Assembly: GCF_000010305.1 (NCBI RefSeq)
Contig: NC_012489.1
Location: 124,001 to 188,000 of the forward strand
Reading direction: 5' to 3'
From: Gemmatimonas aurantiaca T-27
Lineage (GTDB): Bacteria; Gemmatimonadota; Gemmatimonadetes; Gemmatimonadales; Gemmatimonadaceae
DNA length: 64,000 bases
The notes under the pieces are model-generated. The model was not told the origin of the DNA. It made no database searches and saw nothing but the letters and a program-made list of their open reading frames with translations. Of this stretch, positions 44,393 to 52,182 are shown in pieces; within the stretch, counting starts at the first letter, position 1; each line of letters begins with the position of its first letter. A program made the translations under genes and the position numbers.

Positions 44393-46869
44393 CCGTTCAC
44401 CTCCTGGGTGGCGTCATCAAACGCGGTGAGCAGTTGTTCGAGTAAAGGCCACGGCCCCACACTGATGCGCAACGTGTCGCCCACATGCGGTAGCGCCGGG
44501 AAGGGACGCGCAGCCACTCCACGGGCGCGCATCGCCTGTCCGACGGCCACCGCATTGGACACCGGCACACAGAGATAGTTGGCGTGCGACGGCAGCGGAG
44601 TATATCCGCGCTGCACCAAAGCCTGAGCCAGGCGCTCACGGTTCTGCACGGCCAGTGCGACGTGTTCACGCACCCACGCCATATCATGCTGCAATGCGGC
44701 CAGTGCCGTCTGTTCGGCCATCGCGTTGAGTTTGTACGGGCCGCGGGATTTCTCCACGTCACGCACCAGCGCGGGAGCGCCGATACCATAGCCCACCCGC
44801 AGCCCCGCAAGACCAAAGGCCTTGGACATCGTGCGGATCACCAGCAGGTTGTCCACACGCATGGCCAGGTCCACCGCCGATACGCCCGCAAACTCGGCGT
44901 ACGCTTCATCGAGGAACACGACGCCGGGCGCCTCGCGTACCGCGCGCTCCAGCAATTCCCGGGCAAGCACAGCCCCTGTGGGATTGTTGGGTGAGCACAA
45001 ATACAGAATGCGCGGGTTCGCGGCGAGCAACGCGTCCAGATCCGGTTGCTGATCGGCACGTTCGGCGATGCCTACGTATCGCAAGCCGTTCATGCGGGCG
45101 AAGATCGGAATCATGGCAAACGACGGCTCGCTGCTGGCCACTACCGATCCGGGCTCTCCAAACGCGCGCATGGCGCTGTCGAGGATGTCGTCCGAACCAC
45201 AGCCGGTGACGAGGCGGTCTGGCGATGCGCCGGCAAACGTGGCCAGTGCCTCCTTGAGTTCTGCCGCGTACAGCGACGGATATCGTGTCACGCGCGCCAC
45301 TGGCATGCTGCGCCATGTGTGCTCGGCAACGGGTGGCATGCCCCACAAGTTGGTGTTGTCGGTGAGATCGAGTGACACCGGTGCGCGCTTGGGGTCGTAC
45401 AATGGCACGTCGTCATACAAAGCCCGCGCAAACCGCAGGCGATCGGTCACTGCGTCAGGCATTTGCGCACGGTCCGCCGAGGCGGCGGGCGGTTGTGTGT
45501 TCGCGGGCACCACTGGCGTGGCCGTCTGCCAGGTGCGGGCCGTTGCCGCATGCGCCGGCAGGCCTTCCGCATCCGCAAACCGTCCCACGTCGGCAGACAG
45601 CGACGCGGCGGCCGCTGGCGTGACTTCCTGCCACGTGGTCCAGCGCACGAAATCCAGCGTGGACAATCCGGAGTAACTGCGCGCCGCTCCTGCGGTCGGC
45701 AGCACGTGATTGGCACCGGTCATATAGTCACCGAAGGCCACCGAGCTCGATGCGCCCACGAAGATCGTACCGGCATTGCGCAGCGCGGCGAGCACACGAT
45801 CGCGCTGCGTGTCGTCGACCAGCAGCAGCAGGTGTTCGGCCGCCCAGCGATTGGCGAAGGTGATGGCTTCATCCATCGAAGTCATGTGCACGACGCCGCC
45901 ACGGGCGCCCAGTGCCGCGCGCATGACATCGGCGCGCGGTGCGCTGGCGAGCTGCGTCTGCAGCGCCGTTTCCACGCGTGTCGCCAGCGATGACGTGGCC
46001 GAATGGTCGACAATCACCGCCAGCACGGCCGCATCGGGGTCGTGCTCTGCCTGTGCCAGCATTTCTCGCGCGATGGTATTGGCATCGGCCGATGCGTCGG
46101 CGAGGACCAGCAGCTCGCTGGGGCCGGCCGGTGCATCGATGGCCACCGCCGACACGAGCTGCAGCTTGGCTTCGGCCACGTACGCATTGCCTGGACCCAT
46201 GATGCGATCCACGCGGGGCACCGACGCTGTGCCCAGCGCCATCGCGGCGATTGCTCCAGCGCCGCCCACGGCAAACACCCGATCCACATTGGCCAGCGCC
46301 GCCGCCGCCAGTACCACATCCGCAGGACGTCCGTCGGGACCCGGTGGTGTGCACACGATGATTTCGCCGACGCCGGCCACGCGTGCGGGGACGGCACCCA
46401 TCAACAGCGAGCTGGGATACGCCGCGCGTCCCCCCGGCGCGTAGATGCCCACACGACCGAGCGGATCGGGACGACGCACCACCGTGATGCCGGGCTCCGG
46501 TGTGCTGCGGGTGATGGTGGGCAGGAACGCACGATGCACCGTGGCGATGTTGCGGGCCGCGCGTTCCAGCGATTGCCGCAGTGCCGGATCGAGAGCGGCG
46601 AGCGCACGATCCCATTCGGCCCGTGGCACTTCGAGCGTCTCGAGCGTGGCGCCATCGAAGCGACGGGCCATGTCGATCAGCGCGGCGTCGCCGGTGCGGC
46701 GCACCGCATCGATCACGGCACTCGTGCGCTCGCGAATCGTGGGGTCCACGGTGGAGGCACGATCTTCCAGGGCGCGTCGGGTGGCGTTGTCGAGACGGTC
46801 CCATGATCCACGGGCACGCAACGGCAGGTCGGTGTCCACAGGCGGGCGATCGGTGCGCATGGTGGTCAT
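44389..46869 (-). CDS. hisDC: HisD-HisC fusion: histidinol dehydrogenase plus histidinol-phosphate aminotransferase
   Basis: 826 residues in one frame. Residues 1 to about 430 are HisD: GRVGIYAPGGRAAYPSSLLM, VDRIMGPGNAYVAEAKLQL, the metal-site block AEHDPDAAVLAV and FANRWAAEHLLLLV. After a Pro/Ala linker (about 430-455), residues to 826 are HisC, a fold-type I PLP enzyme with CGSDDILDSAMRAF, CSPNNPTGAVL, FLDEAYAEFAG and the Schiff-base Lys near 683 in TMSKAFGLAG. Both enzymes look complete, so the protein should catalyse the aminotransferase step and the last two oxidations. Fusion of these non-consecutive steps is unusual. Four-base overlaps with hisG and hisH. Confidence 0.95.
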   Translation of the reverse strand: MTTMRTDRPPVDTDLPLRARGSWDRLDNATRRALEDRASTVDPTIRERTSAVIDAVRRTGDAALIDMARRFDGATLETLEVPRAEWDRALAALDPALRQSLERAARNIATVHRAFLPTITRSTPEPGITVVRRPDPLGRVGIYAPGGRAAYPSSLLMGAVPARVAGVGEIIVCTPPGPDGRPADVVLAAAALANVDRVFAVGGAGAIAAMALGTASVPRVDRIMGPGNAYVAEAKLQLVSAVAIDAPAGPSELLVLADASADANTIAREMLAQAEHDPDAAVLAVIVDHSATSSLATRVETALQTQLASAPRADVMRAALGARGGVVHMTSMDEAITFANRWAAEHLLLLVDDTQRDRVLAALRNAGTIFVGASSSVAFGDYMTGANHVLPTAGAARSYSGLSTLDFVRWTTWQEVTPAAAASLSADVGRFADAEGLPAHAATARTWQTATPVVPANTQPPAASADRAQMPDAVTDRLRFARALYDDVPLYDPKRAPVSLDLTDNTNLWGMPPVAEHTWRSMPVARVTRYPSLYAAELKEALATFAGASPDRLVTGCGSDDILDSAMRAFGEPGSVVASSEPSFAMIPIFARMNGLRYVGIAERADQQPDLDALLAANPRILYLCSPNNPTGAVLARELLERAVREAPGVVFLDEAYAEFAGVSAVDLAMRVDNLLVIRTMSKAFGLAGLRVGYGIGAPALVRDVEKSRGPYKLNAMAEQTALAALQHDMAWVREHVALAVQNRERLAQALVQRGYTPLPSHANYLCVPVSNAVAVGQAMRARGVAARPFPALPHVGDTLRISVGPWPLLEQLLTAFDDATQEVNG

Positions 46870-47744
46870 GGAATGAGACGCTCGATGCGCGTCACGAGAA
46901 TGCCCTCACCACCAAGCGCCCGGAGCTGCGAAATGGTGCGATAGATGGTGTCGGCACTGACCACCGCGTGCACGGCGACATAGCGGCTATGATCGGCGAT
47001 ATCGATGACCGTCGGACCATTGAGTCCCGGAAGCACCGCGCGCACCGCATCGAGGACTTCACGTGGCACATTGGCCATGAGGTAGCGTTGTCCGCGTGCA
47101 CGGATCACCGACGCGAGAGCGGTGACGAGATCATCGAACTCCTGCTTTCGCGAGACGTCACCGTTCCGTGGGCCCGCGACGGCCGTGATGAGGTGCGCGC
47201 TCGAGCGCAGCACGGTTTCCACTTCCCGCAGGCCGTTCACTCGCAAGGTGGATCCGGTCGACGTGAGATCGACCACGACATCGGCGATACCGAGGTGCGG
47301 GGCAATTTCTGCGGCACCGGAGACGGGTACGACGGTCACGGGGACACCCGCCATTTCGAAGAATCGGCGCGTGATATTCGGGAAGACCGTGGCGACTCGC
47401 ATCGGCGGGGCCTGACGGGCCAGATCTTCGAGCGACCGGACGCCGGCATCCTCTCGGGCGGCCACAACGAGTCGGCAGCGCCCGAACCCGAGATCGAGGT
47501 GCGAGGTGAGCTCCCGCCCGGATTCGCTGACCAGGTCCCATCCGGTCACGCCCGCGTCGGCCGCCCCGTCGGCGACGAATTCGGGGATATCCTGTGCGCG
47601 CACAAAGATGGCCTCGAACTCCCCACCCAGGGACGCCGTGAGGGCCCGCTCACCGGAGGACCGGACTTCCAGTCCAGCGTCGTTGAACAGCCCGCGGGTG
47701 TCTTCGCTGAGACGTCCTTTGTTTGGTAAAGCGATGCGTAGCAT
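46866..47744 (-). CDS. hisG: ATP phosphoribosyltransferase, long form
   Basis: 292 residues, the long form with a C-terminal regulatory ACT-like domain (about 215-292) that binds histidine; no HisZ is needed. The N-terminal substrate region is LRIALPNKGRLSEDTRGLF, then GVTGWDLV and the PRPP-binding VDLTSTGSTLRVNGL. It is the first and committed step of histidine synthesis and the first gene of the operon. It starts 45 bp after the leader terminator. Confidence 0.96.
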   Translation of the reverse strand: MLRIALPNKGRLSEDTRGLFNDAGLEVRSSGERALTASLGGEFEAIFVRAQDIPEFVADGAADAGVTGWDLVSESGRELTSHLDLGFGRCRLVVAAREDAGVRSLEDLARQAPPMRVATVFPNITRRFFEMAGVPVTVVPVSGAAEIAPHLGIADVVVDLTSTGSTLRVNGLREVETVLRSSAHLITAVAGPRNGDVSRKQEFDDLVTALASVIRARGQRYLMANVPREVLDAVRAVLPGLNGPTVIDIADHSRYVAVHAVVSADTIYRTISQLRALGGEGILVTRIERLIP

Positions 47745-47789
47745 ATAGATGGGTTGTTCCTGTAATCGGAACGCCAGATGAGGATCAAC

Positions 47790-47821
47790 AAAAAAGGCCC
47801 GTCCTTCGAAGAGGACGGGCC
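47790..47821 (-). terminator. Attenuator terminator of the his operon
   Basis: On the minus strand GGCCCGTCC-TCTTCGAA-GGACGGGCC is followed by six T residues: a strong rho-independent terminator 45 bp before hisG and 27 bp after the leader-peptide stop. The 5' arm (GGCCCGTC, 47814-47821) can instead pair with GACGGGTC inside the leader peptide coding region (47887-47894; one G-U), which gives a candidate antiterminator. Confidence 0.85.
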
Positions 47822-47848
47822 CGGGGAGCCTGCGAATGTCTGGGTGCC

Positions 47849-47944
47849 TTAGCGGCCGATCACCTGAGCATGCACATAGTACCCCCGACCCGTCGGGCCG
47901 TGGCCATGATGCGCATGATGGTGGTGCTGGCGGAGCGTTGGCAT
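47849..47944 (-). CDS. hisL: his operon leader peptide
   Basis: A 31-codon frame reading MPTLRQHHHHAHHGHG, then PTGRGYYVHAQVIGR and a TAA stop. Eight of the 31 codons are His, seven of them within codons 7-15. It lies directly before a rho-independent terminator and hisG. Together with the alternative pairing described for the terminator, this is the classical his attenuation layout: stalling at His codons frees the GACGGGTC segment to pair with the terminator's 5' arm. The SD is weak. It was overlooked as a gene because of its size. Confidence 0.85.
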   Translation of the reverse strand: MPTLRQHHHHAHHGHGPTGRGYYVHAQVIGR

Positions 47945-47953
47945 ATCCAAGTG

Positions 47954-47982
47954 AGGGTAGCGGTCGGCTCTGGGGGCGTCAA
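47954..47982 (-). promoter_or_regulatory. Candidate his operon promoter
   Basis: On the minus strand TTGACG and TACCCT are separated by 17 bases. The -35 is good and the -10 is weak (3 of 6). A start about 7 bases downstream would make the leader peptide almost leaderless, consistent with its weak SD. Inference only. Confidence 0.35.
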
Positions 47983-48018
47983 GATGTGCCGCGGGAGGGG
48001 TTGGCGTGCGCGGGGCTT

Positions 48019-48072
48019 GTGAATAACTTCACGAGGTTCACAGGGCCCTGTGAGCACAGGATTTTGTCCTGT
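48019..48072. promoter_or_regulatory. Array of inverted half-sites between his leader and cupredoxin gene
   Basis: Three adjacent inverted repeats: GTGAA-TAAC-TTCAC (48019-48032), TCACAGGGCCCTGTGA (48038-48053) and ACAGGA-TTTTG-TCCTGT (48056-48072). The half-site CACAGG/CCTGTG occurs in alternating orientation, with CCTGTG-AG-CACAGG forming a further pair. This looks like a multi-site operator for a dimeric regulator; the regulator is unknown. Confidence 0.5.
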
Positions 48073-48114
48073 AGAACTGAAAATATCTCGATCAGGCTCT
48101 GGAGGCCTCTCGAC

Positions 48115-48612
48115 ATGCGGTTTCTCGGCTTTGCGGTGGTGACCGGCGCGGCGATCCTGCTTGGCGCGTGCGGTGGTGGTGACACGGCGACGGCGGATTC
48201 GGCGGCGGCCGGCGCGTCGGCGGCAGCAGCAGCTCCGGCAGCAGCAGCTCCGGCGGCGGCAGCGGCCCCGATCACGGGTACGACGCACGAAATCAACATG
48301 GTCGGCGATGAGAAGGGTTACCGCTTCGAACCCGCTGAGATCACGATCAAGGCCGGCGACGGCATCAAGTTCAACATGGTCAGCGGCGGCCCGCACAACG
48401 TCGCGTTTGATCCGGCCACGCTGCCGGCCGCGGCCAAGTCGGCGCTGCTCGCGAACATGACGGAGCAGGCTGGTGAGCTTTCGGGCAAGATGATGCTGAA
48501 CGCGGGTGAGAGCTACACGATCTCGTTCGCTGGTGTCCCGGCTGGCACGTACGAATTCAACTGCACGCCGCACCTCGCGATGAACATGAAGGGCAAGGTC
48601 ACGATCCAGTAA
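48115..48612 (+). CDS. Plastocyanin/azurin-like cupredoxin lipoprotein
   Basis: 165 residues. The lipobox LLGAC (Cys19) makes it a lipoprotein; an Ala/Pro-rich linker (30-52) follows. The cupredoxin domain (55-165) carries the type 1 copper ligands H94 (GGPHNVAF), C150, H153 and M158 (NCTPHLAMNM). It should carry single electrons in the periplasm; the partner is unknown. GGAGG is nine bases upstream. The gene is divergent from the his leader and lies behind the half-site array at 48019. Confidence 0.9.
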   Translation: MRFLGFAVVTGAAILLGACGGGDTATADSAAAGASAAAAAPAAAAPAAAAAPITGTTHEINMVGDEKGYRFEPAEITIKAGDGIKFNMVSGGPHNVAFDPATLPAAAKSALLANMTEQAGELSGKMMLNAGESYTISFAGVPAGTYEFNCTPHLAMNMKGKVTIQ

Positions 48613-48636
48613 TCGGATCGCGTTCTGCAGGACGGC

Positions 48637-48663
48637 GGGGGCTGGCGCAATGCGCTGGCCCCC
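48637..48663 (+). terminator. Hairpin after the cupredoxin gene
   Basis: GGGGGCTGGCGC-AAT-GCGCTGGCCCCC, a 12-bp stem with two wobble pairs, 24 bp after the stop. Only a weak T-rich tail (GTGTTCG). Confidence 0.6.
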
Positions 48664-48721
48664 GTGTTCGTTCCGGGAGTGTGTCTAGCGCATCCCCACT
48701 TGGTACCTCTCGCCGTCTCGT

Positions 48722-50431
48722 GTGTCTCCTGATCGCCTGACTCGCGCCCGTTGGCTGGCGGCGCGCACCCGCAACGCGGCGCGACACGGACTGCTCATCG
48801 CCGCCGTCAGTTGTCTGACGACGCTGGTGGCGATCCTCACATTCGTCCTGGTGCCTCGCCAGGTCGACCGGGCACTCGCACTGGCGCTCGGGGCATTGCC
48901 CGCGCCGCGTGACACCCAGGCGCTGCTATTGGCACGGGACACGGTCACCGTGCGCCAGCGGATGCTCGAGTTGCGCGCCGACAGTCTGCGGCGCCAGAGC
49001 GCCATCAGCAGCCCGTCGGTCACAGGCGGCGATTCGGCTGCCGCAGTCATCACGGCGTCACCGTCAGGGATGCCGGCGGTGTCGGACGGTGACCTGGCCG
49101 TTCTGCAGCAAGCCATTGCCCGCGCCCGCCAAGCACCATTGGTGGAGAGCTATCGGACGCTGGTGACGGAGACGGTCCTCCAGCAGGACACCCGCGCGCG
49201 CGCGACCCTCGATTCCATCGAGCAGGTCCACCGTGAGCGAGAGGCCTATGCCGCGCTCGGTGGGCCCGATGCGCGCTATGCGGCGCTCACTGCACAACTC
49301 ACCCGGCTTGGTGAACGGTTGCTGACGATCGGCAACGGACGACTCCGCGTGGCGAGCGGGTCGCCCGGCGTGGGCGACAGCACGACGGACACTCAAGGCG
49401 TCAACACGGAACGCCGTACCGCCGTCATCGACAGTGCGCTCGATGCCGATATCCGACGCACCATCGAGATGGGTCGCCAGGCTGATTCCGCACTGAATGC
49501 CGCCCGGCTTTTCAATCGTGACGTGGCATCCGCACGCGATGTGGTGCGCAATCGGGAGAAACTCACCATCCCGCCAGTCGCCGCACTGCTGGCGTCACTG
49601 GTCCTTGGTATCAGCGTCGGGTTTTCCACCGCACTCGCCCGGGAAGTGCGTCGACCCAAGGTCGGAGACGCCCAGGAGCTCGAACGGCTCACCGGTGCGC
49701 GGGTGATCGTGCATCAGGAGCAGGCGCGGACCCCCATTGCCACGGGCATGGTTCCGGGGGTGTCGGAGCAGATGCGGACTCGTGGTGGGCAGGATCGCAC
49801 GGGCAGCGATGCCTGGCCGCTGTTGCATCTCACACTCACCAACATCGGTGACGTGTCCCGCGAGGTGGAAGTGTTGAGCGATCAGCCGATCGTTGCGGCG
49901 GCGGTGGCCATCCACCTCGCGGCGATCGCGGCCAGTGAATCCCGAGAAACGGTGTTGGTCGATCTCGCAGAACGAGGAAGTGCGCTGCGCGCGTTGCTGC
50001 CGGCGTTGGCACTGCAACGCGCCGACGCGACGGCGGCCATGCATTGGGATACGACCCGCGCGCTCTCTCTGGGAGGCGAAACCGCCGTTGATCTCGTGCG
50101 TGCCCGCTCGGCGCCCCCCGTACATCGTCAACGGGAAATCACCGCGCGCGCTTCGGCGCAGGCCGGTGCTGCCGGCGACGTGTCGGTCGATGCCACACTG
50201 GATGCACGCGGAGAGCTCGTGTCCATCCTGGCCCGCTATGATTTTGCCGTTCTCGTGGCGGATCGCCAACGTCGCTCCCCGGCGCCTGACGTGACCGATG
50301 TCGTGCTCGTGGCGCGACTCGGTGCGACACCGCTGGCCTGGATTGGCCAGGCACAACGCCATGTGGTCGAGCAGGGACGGCGCGTGCGCGCGGTCATCAT
50401 GTGGACTGGCGCGCTGCCGCTGGTCGGCTGA
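48722..50431 (+). CDS. Wzz/BY-kinase-like membrane protein with degenerate ATPase domain
   Basis: 569 residues, GTG start. Two membrane helices (about 22-44 and 285-303) flank a periplasmic coiled-coil region, the topology of polysaccharide co-polymerases. The cytoplasmic part resembles a BY-kinase/ParA fold: RETVLVDLAERGSALRALLPAL corresponds to the Walker A' strand and YDFAVLVADRQRR plus VTDVVLVARLGATPLAWIG to the later strands. The Walker A P-loop itself and a Tyr-rich tail are missing. It is likely an envelope polysaccharide regulator or a remnant kinase, but I see no polysaccharide genes nearby. Confidence 0.6.
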   Translation: MSPDRLTRARWLAARTRNAARHGLLIAAVSCLTTLVAILTFVLVPRQVDRALALALGALPAPRDTQALLLARDTVTVRQRMLELRADSLRRQSAISSPSVTGGDSAAAVITASPSGMPAVSDGDLAVLQQAIARARQAPLVESYRTLVTETVLQQDTRARATLDSIEQVHREREAYAALGGPDARYAALTAQLTRLGERLLTIGNGRLRVASGSPGVGDSTTDTQGVNTERRTAVIDSALDADIRRTIEMGRQADSALNAARLFNRDVASARDVVRNREKLTIPPVAALLASLVLGISVGFSTALAREVRRPKVGDAQELERLTGARVIVHQEQARTPIATGMVPGVSEQMRTRGGQDRTGSDAWPLLHLTLTNIGDVSREVEVLSDQPIVAAAVAIHLAAIAASESRETVLVDLAERGSALRALLPALALQRADATAAMHWDTTRALSLGGETAVDLVRARSAPPVHRQREITARASAQAGAAGDVSVDATLDARGELVSILARYDFAVLVADRQRRSPAPDVTDVVLVARLGATPLAWIGQAQRHVVEQGRRVRAVIMWTGALPLVG

Positions 50432-50455
50432 CGATCTTCCGGCTAGTCTCCGAGC

Positions 50456-50890
50456 ATGTGGGCAGATACGCTGTTGGCGTTGGAACGGATGCACCTGCAG
50501 CGACTGCTGGTGTGGGGCGCCATCTCGATTGTCACGGGCTCGGCGCTCTTCGCCTGGCTCGTCTGGCGCCGTACGGCGGCGCCCATGCTGCGGCATTTTG
50601 CCGTCCAGACCGCAGCATGGGGCGTCATCAACGTGCTGTTGGCGCTTCGTAGCTGGCGCTCCGTGGCACTGCGGGATTTTGCCGGCACGCAGGAGCTGCT
50701 CAACATCCTTTGGCTGAACACCGGTCTCGACGTGGGGTACGCCGCGGTCGGTGCCACACTGCTGCTCACCGGCTGGCGTCTGGGACCGCGCTTCGGGCTC
50801 ATGGGCGCCGGCATTGGCGTGATCGTGCAAGGCATCGCGCTGGCCGTGCTCGACCTGCGACTCATCGATGCCATCGGTCCGTTGCGGTAG
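50456..50890 (+). CDS. Four-helix membrane protein of unknown function
   Basis: 144 residues with four hydrophobic helices (about 18-38, 48-64, 85-107 and 113-133). Charged ends are LRSWRS between helices 2 and 3 and DLRLIDAIG at the C-terminus. I do not recognise the family. It starts 24 bp behind the Wzz-like gene on the same strand. Confidence 0.7.
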   Translation: MWADTLLALERMHLQRLLVWGAISIVTGSALFAWLVWRRTAAPMLRHFAVQTAAWGVINVLLALRSWRSVALRDFAGTQELLNILWLNTGLDVGYAAVGATLLLTGWRLGPRFGLMGAGIGVIVQGIALAVLDLRLIDAIGPLR

Positions 50891-50948
50891 TGTCGATGCG
50901 TTCGCGCTGGTTTTTCCGCACTCGTCTTCTTCTCGCGCCCTCGATCTG

Positions 50949-51458
50949 ATGGAACCCGTCATCCCCGACTTGCGATCCGTCCCGCGTGAGGACGCGTACG
51001 CCCAGTTGCTCACCATCCAGCAACTCGTGCTCGAGGACAGTCACGACATCATTGCGGGCATGGCCACGACGAGTGCGCTGTTGCACCATGCATTCGGGCA
51101 TCTCTGGACCGGCTTCTATCGTGTCGTCGAGGCGGGGCAGCTCTTGCGGGTGGGGCCGTATCAGGGATCACTGGGCTGTCAGGATATCCGCTTCGGTCGC
51201 GGCGTCTGTGGCACGGCGGCCGCGGAAGGCCGAACGGTCGTGGTGCCTGATGTTCATGATTTCCCCGGGCATATCGCGTGTGATGCCCGTTCGCGCAGCG
51301 AGATTGTTGTTCCGGTGTTCGATTCCACGGGTGCCCTGCTGGCGGTGCTCGACATCGATTCCGCACAGCCCGATGCTTTTGGTGAAGCCGATCAGCGTGG
51401 CCTCGAACAGTTGGTGGCCTGGTTCGGTCGTACGACGTATGTTCCCACCCCCGCCTGA
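50949..51458 (+). CDS. msrC: Free methionine-(R)-sulfoxide reductase (GAF domain)
   Basis: 169 residues, a single GAF domain. The three Cys of the fRMsr family are present: C77 (SLGCQDI), C87 (FGRGVCGTAA) and C111 (PGHIACDARSRSEIVVPV), in the expected spacing. It reduces free methionine-R-sulfoxide in the cytoplasm using thioredoxin. The ATG at 50949 gives the usual family length; the longer frame to 50868 overlaps the upstream gene. Confidence 0.92.
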   Translation: MEPVIPDLRSVPREDAYAQLLTIQQLVLEDSHDIIAGMATTSALLHHAFGHLWTGFYRVVEAGQLLRVGPYQGSLGCQDIRFGRGVCGTAAAEGRTVVVPDVHDFPGHIACDARSRSEIVVPVFDSTGALLAVLDIDSAQPDAFGEADQRGLEQLVAWFGRTTYVPTPA

Positions 51459-51496
51459 ACCCGCGATCTCCCATCGCCTCTGCCAATGATCAGGTC

Positions 51497-52093
51497 ATGA
51501 CCGGGTACTCCGATCGCATCAATCACGCGTTTGCCTTCGCTGCGAAGCATCACGACCAGCAGGTGCGCAAAGGCACACGTCTCCCCTATCTCACACATCC
51601 GGCCAATGTGGCGATCATCCTGACGCGCTATGGTCGTCCGGAAGAAACCGTGGTCGCCGGCATCCTGCACGATGTCATCGAAGACGGCGTGCGTGATGGT
51701 CTTTCGCGCGAAGTGCTCGAAGAGCGCATTGGTCGCAAGTTCGGCAGCTCGGTGCTCGACGCCGTCATGGCGGTCACGGCGCGGCGCAGCGATGACGATG
51801 GCGTCGACTTCTCGTGGGACGAGCGGAAGGAGGACTACCTCCTTCGCCTCGGCCAGGCCAACGAAGACGCGCTGTGGGTGTGTGCCGCCGACAAGGTGCA
51901 CAACGCCAACTCGATTCTCTCCGATCTGCGCCGCACCGCATTTCCGGAAACCGTGTGGGGGCGTTTCTCGGCCGGCCGTGAAGGTACGGTGCGCTGGTAT
52001 CGTCGTGTGGCCGACCGTCTGCGGGAAGTCGGATTTGATGCGCCGATCGTGGACGAGCTCGAGGGTGCCGCGCAGGGCCTCGAGCAGGCCTGA
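51497..52093 (+). CDS. HD-domain phosphohydrolase, SpoT/MESH1-like hydrolase
   Basis: 198 residues. HD motifs as in the RelA/SpoT hydrolase domain: KGTRLPYLTHPANVA, VVAGILHDVIEDG and CAADKVHNANSILSDLRR. No synthetase, TGS or ACT domain, so it would be a stand-alone alarmone hydrolase, though another nucleotide substrate is possible. It follows msrC by 38 bp. Confidence 0.82.
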   Translation: MTGYSDRINHAFAFAAKHHDQQVRKGTRLPYLTHPANVAIILTRYGRPEETVVAGILHDVIEDGVRDGLSREVLEERIGRKFGSSVLDAVMAVTARRSDDDGVDFSWDERKEDYLLRLGQANEDALWVCAADKVHNANSILSDLRRTAFPETVWGRFSAGREGTVRWYRRVADRLREVGFDAPIVDELEGAAQGLEQA

Positions 52094-52182
52094 TCTGCGT
52101 GGCTCTATCACGCGTTCCACTCGACACACACACTCGTCTGACGTTCGATCAACGCTCCACCGCCTGAACGCGAGGAAGTGAG

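Noticed and set aside
47860-48573. A 237-codon minus-strand frame through the cupredoxin gene and his leader
   Set aside because: It is antisense to the cupredoxin gene and ends in a different frame from the His-rich leader peptide, which has the better evidence.
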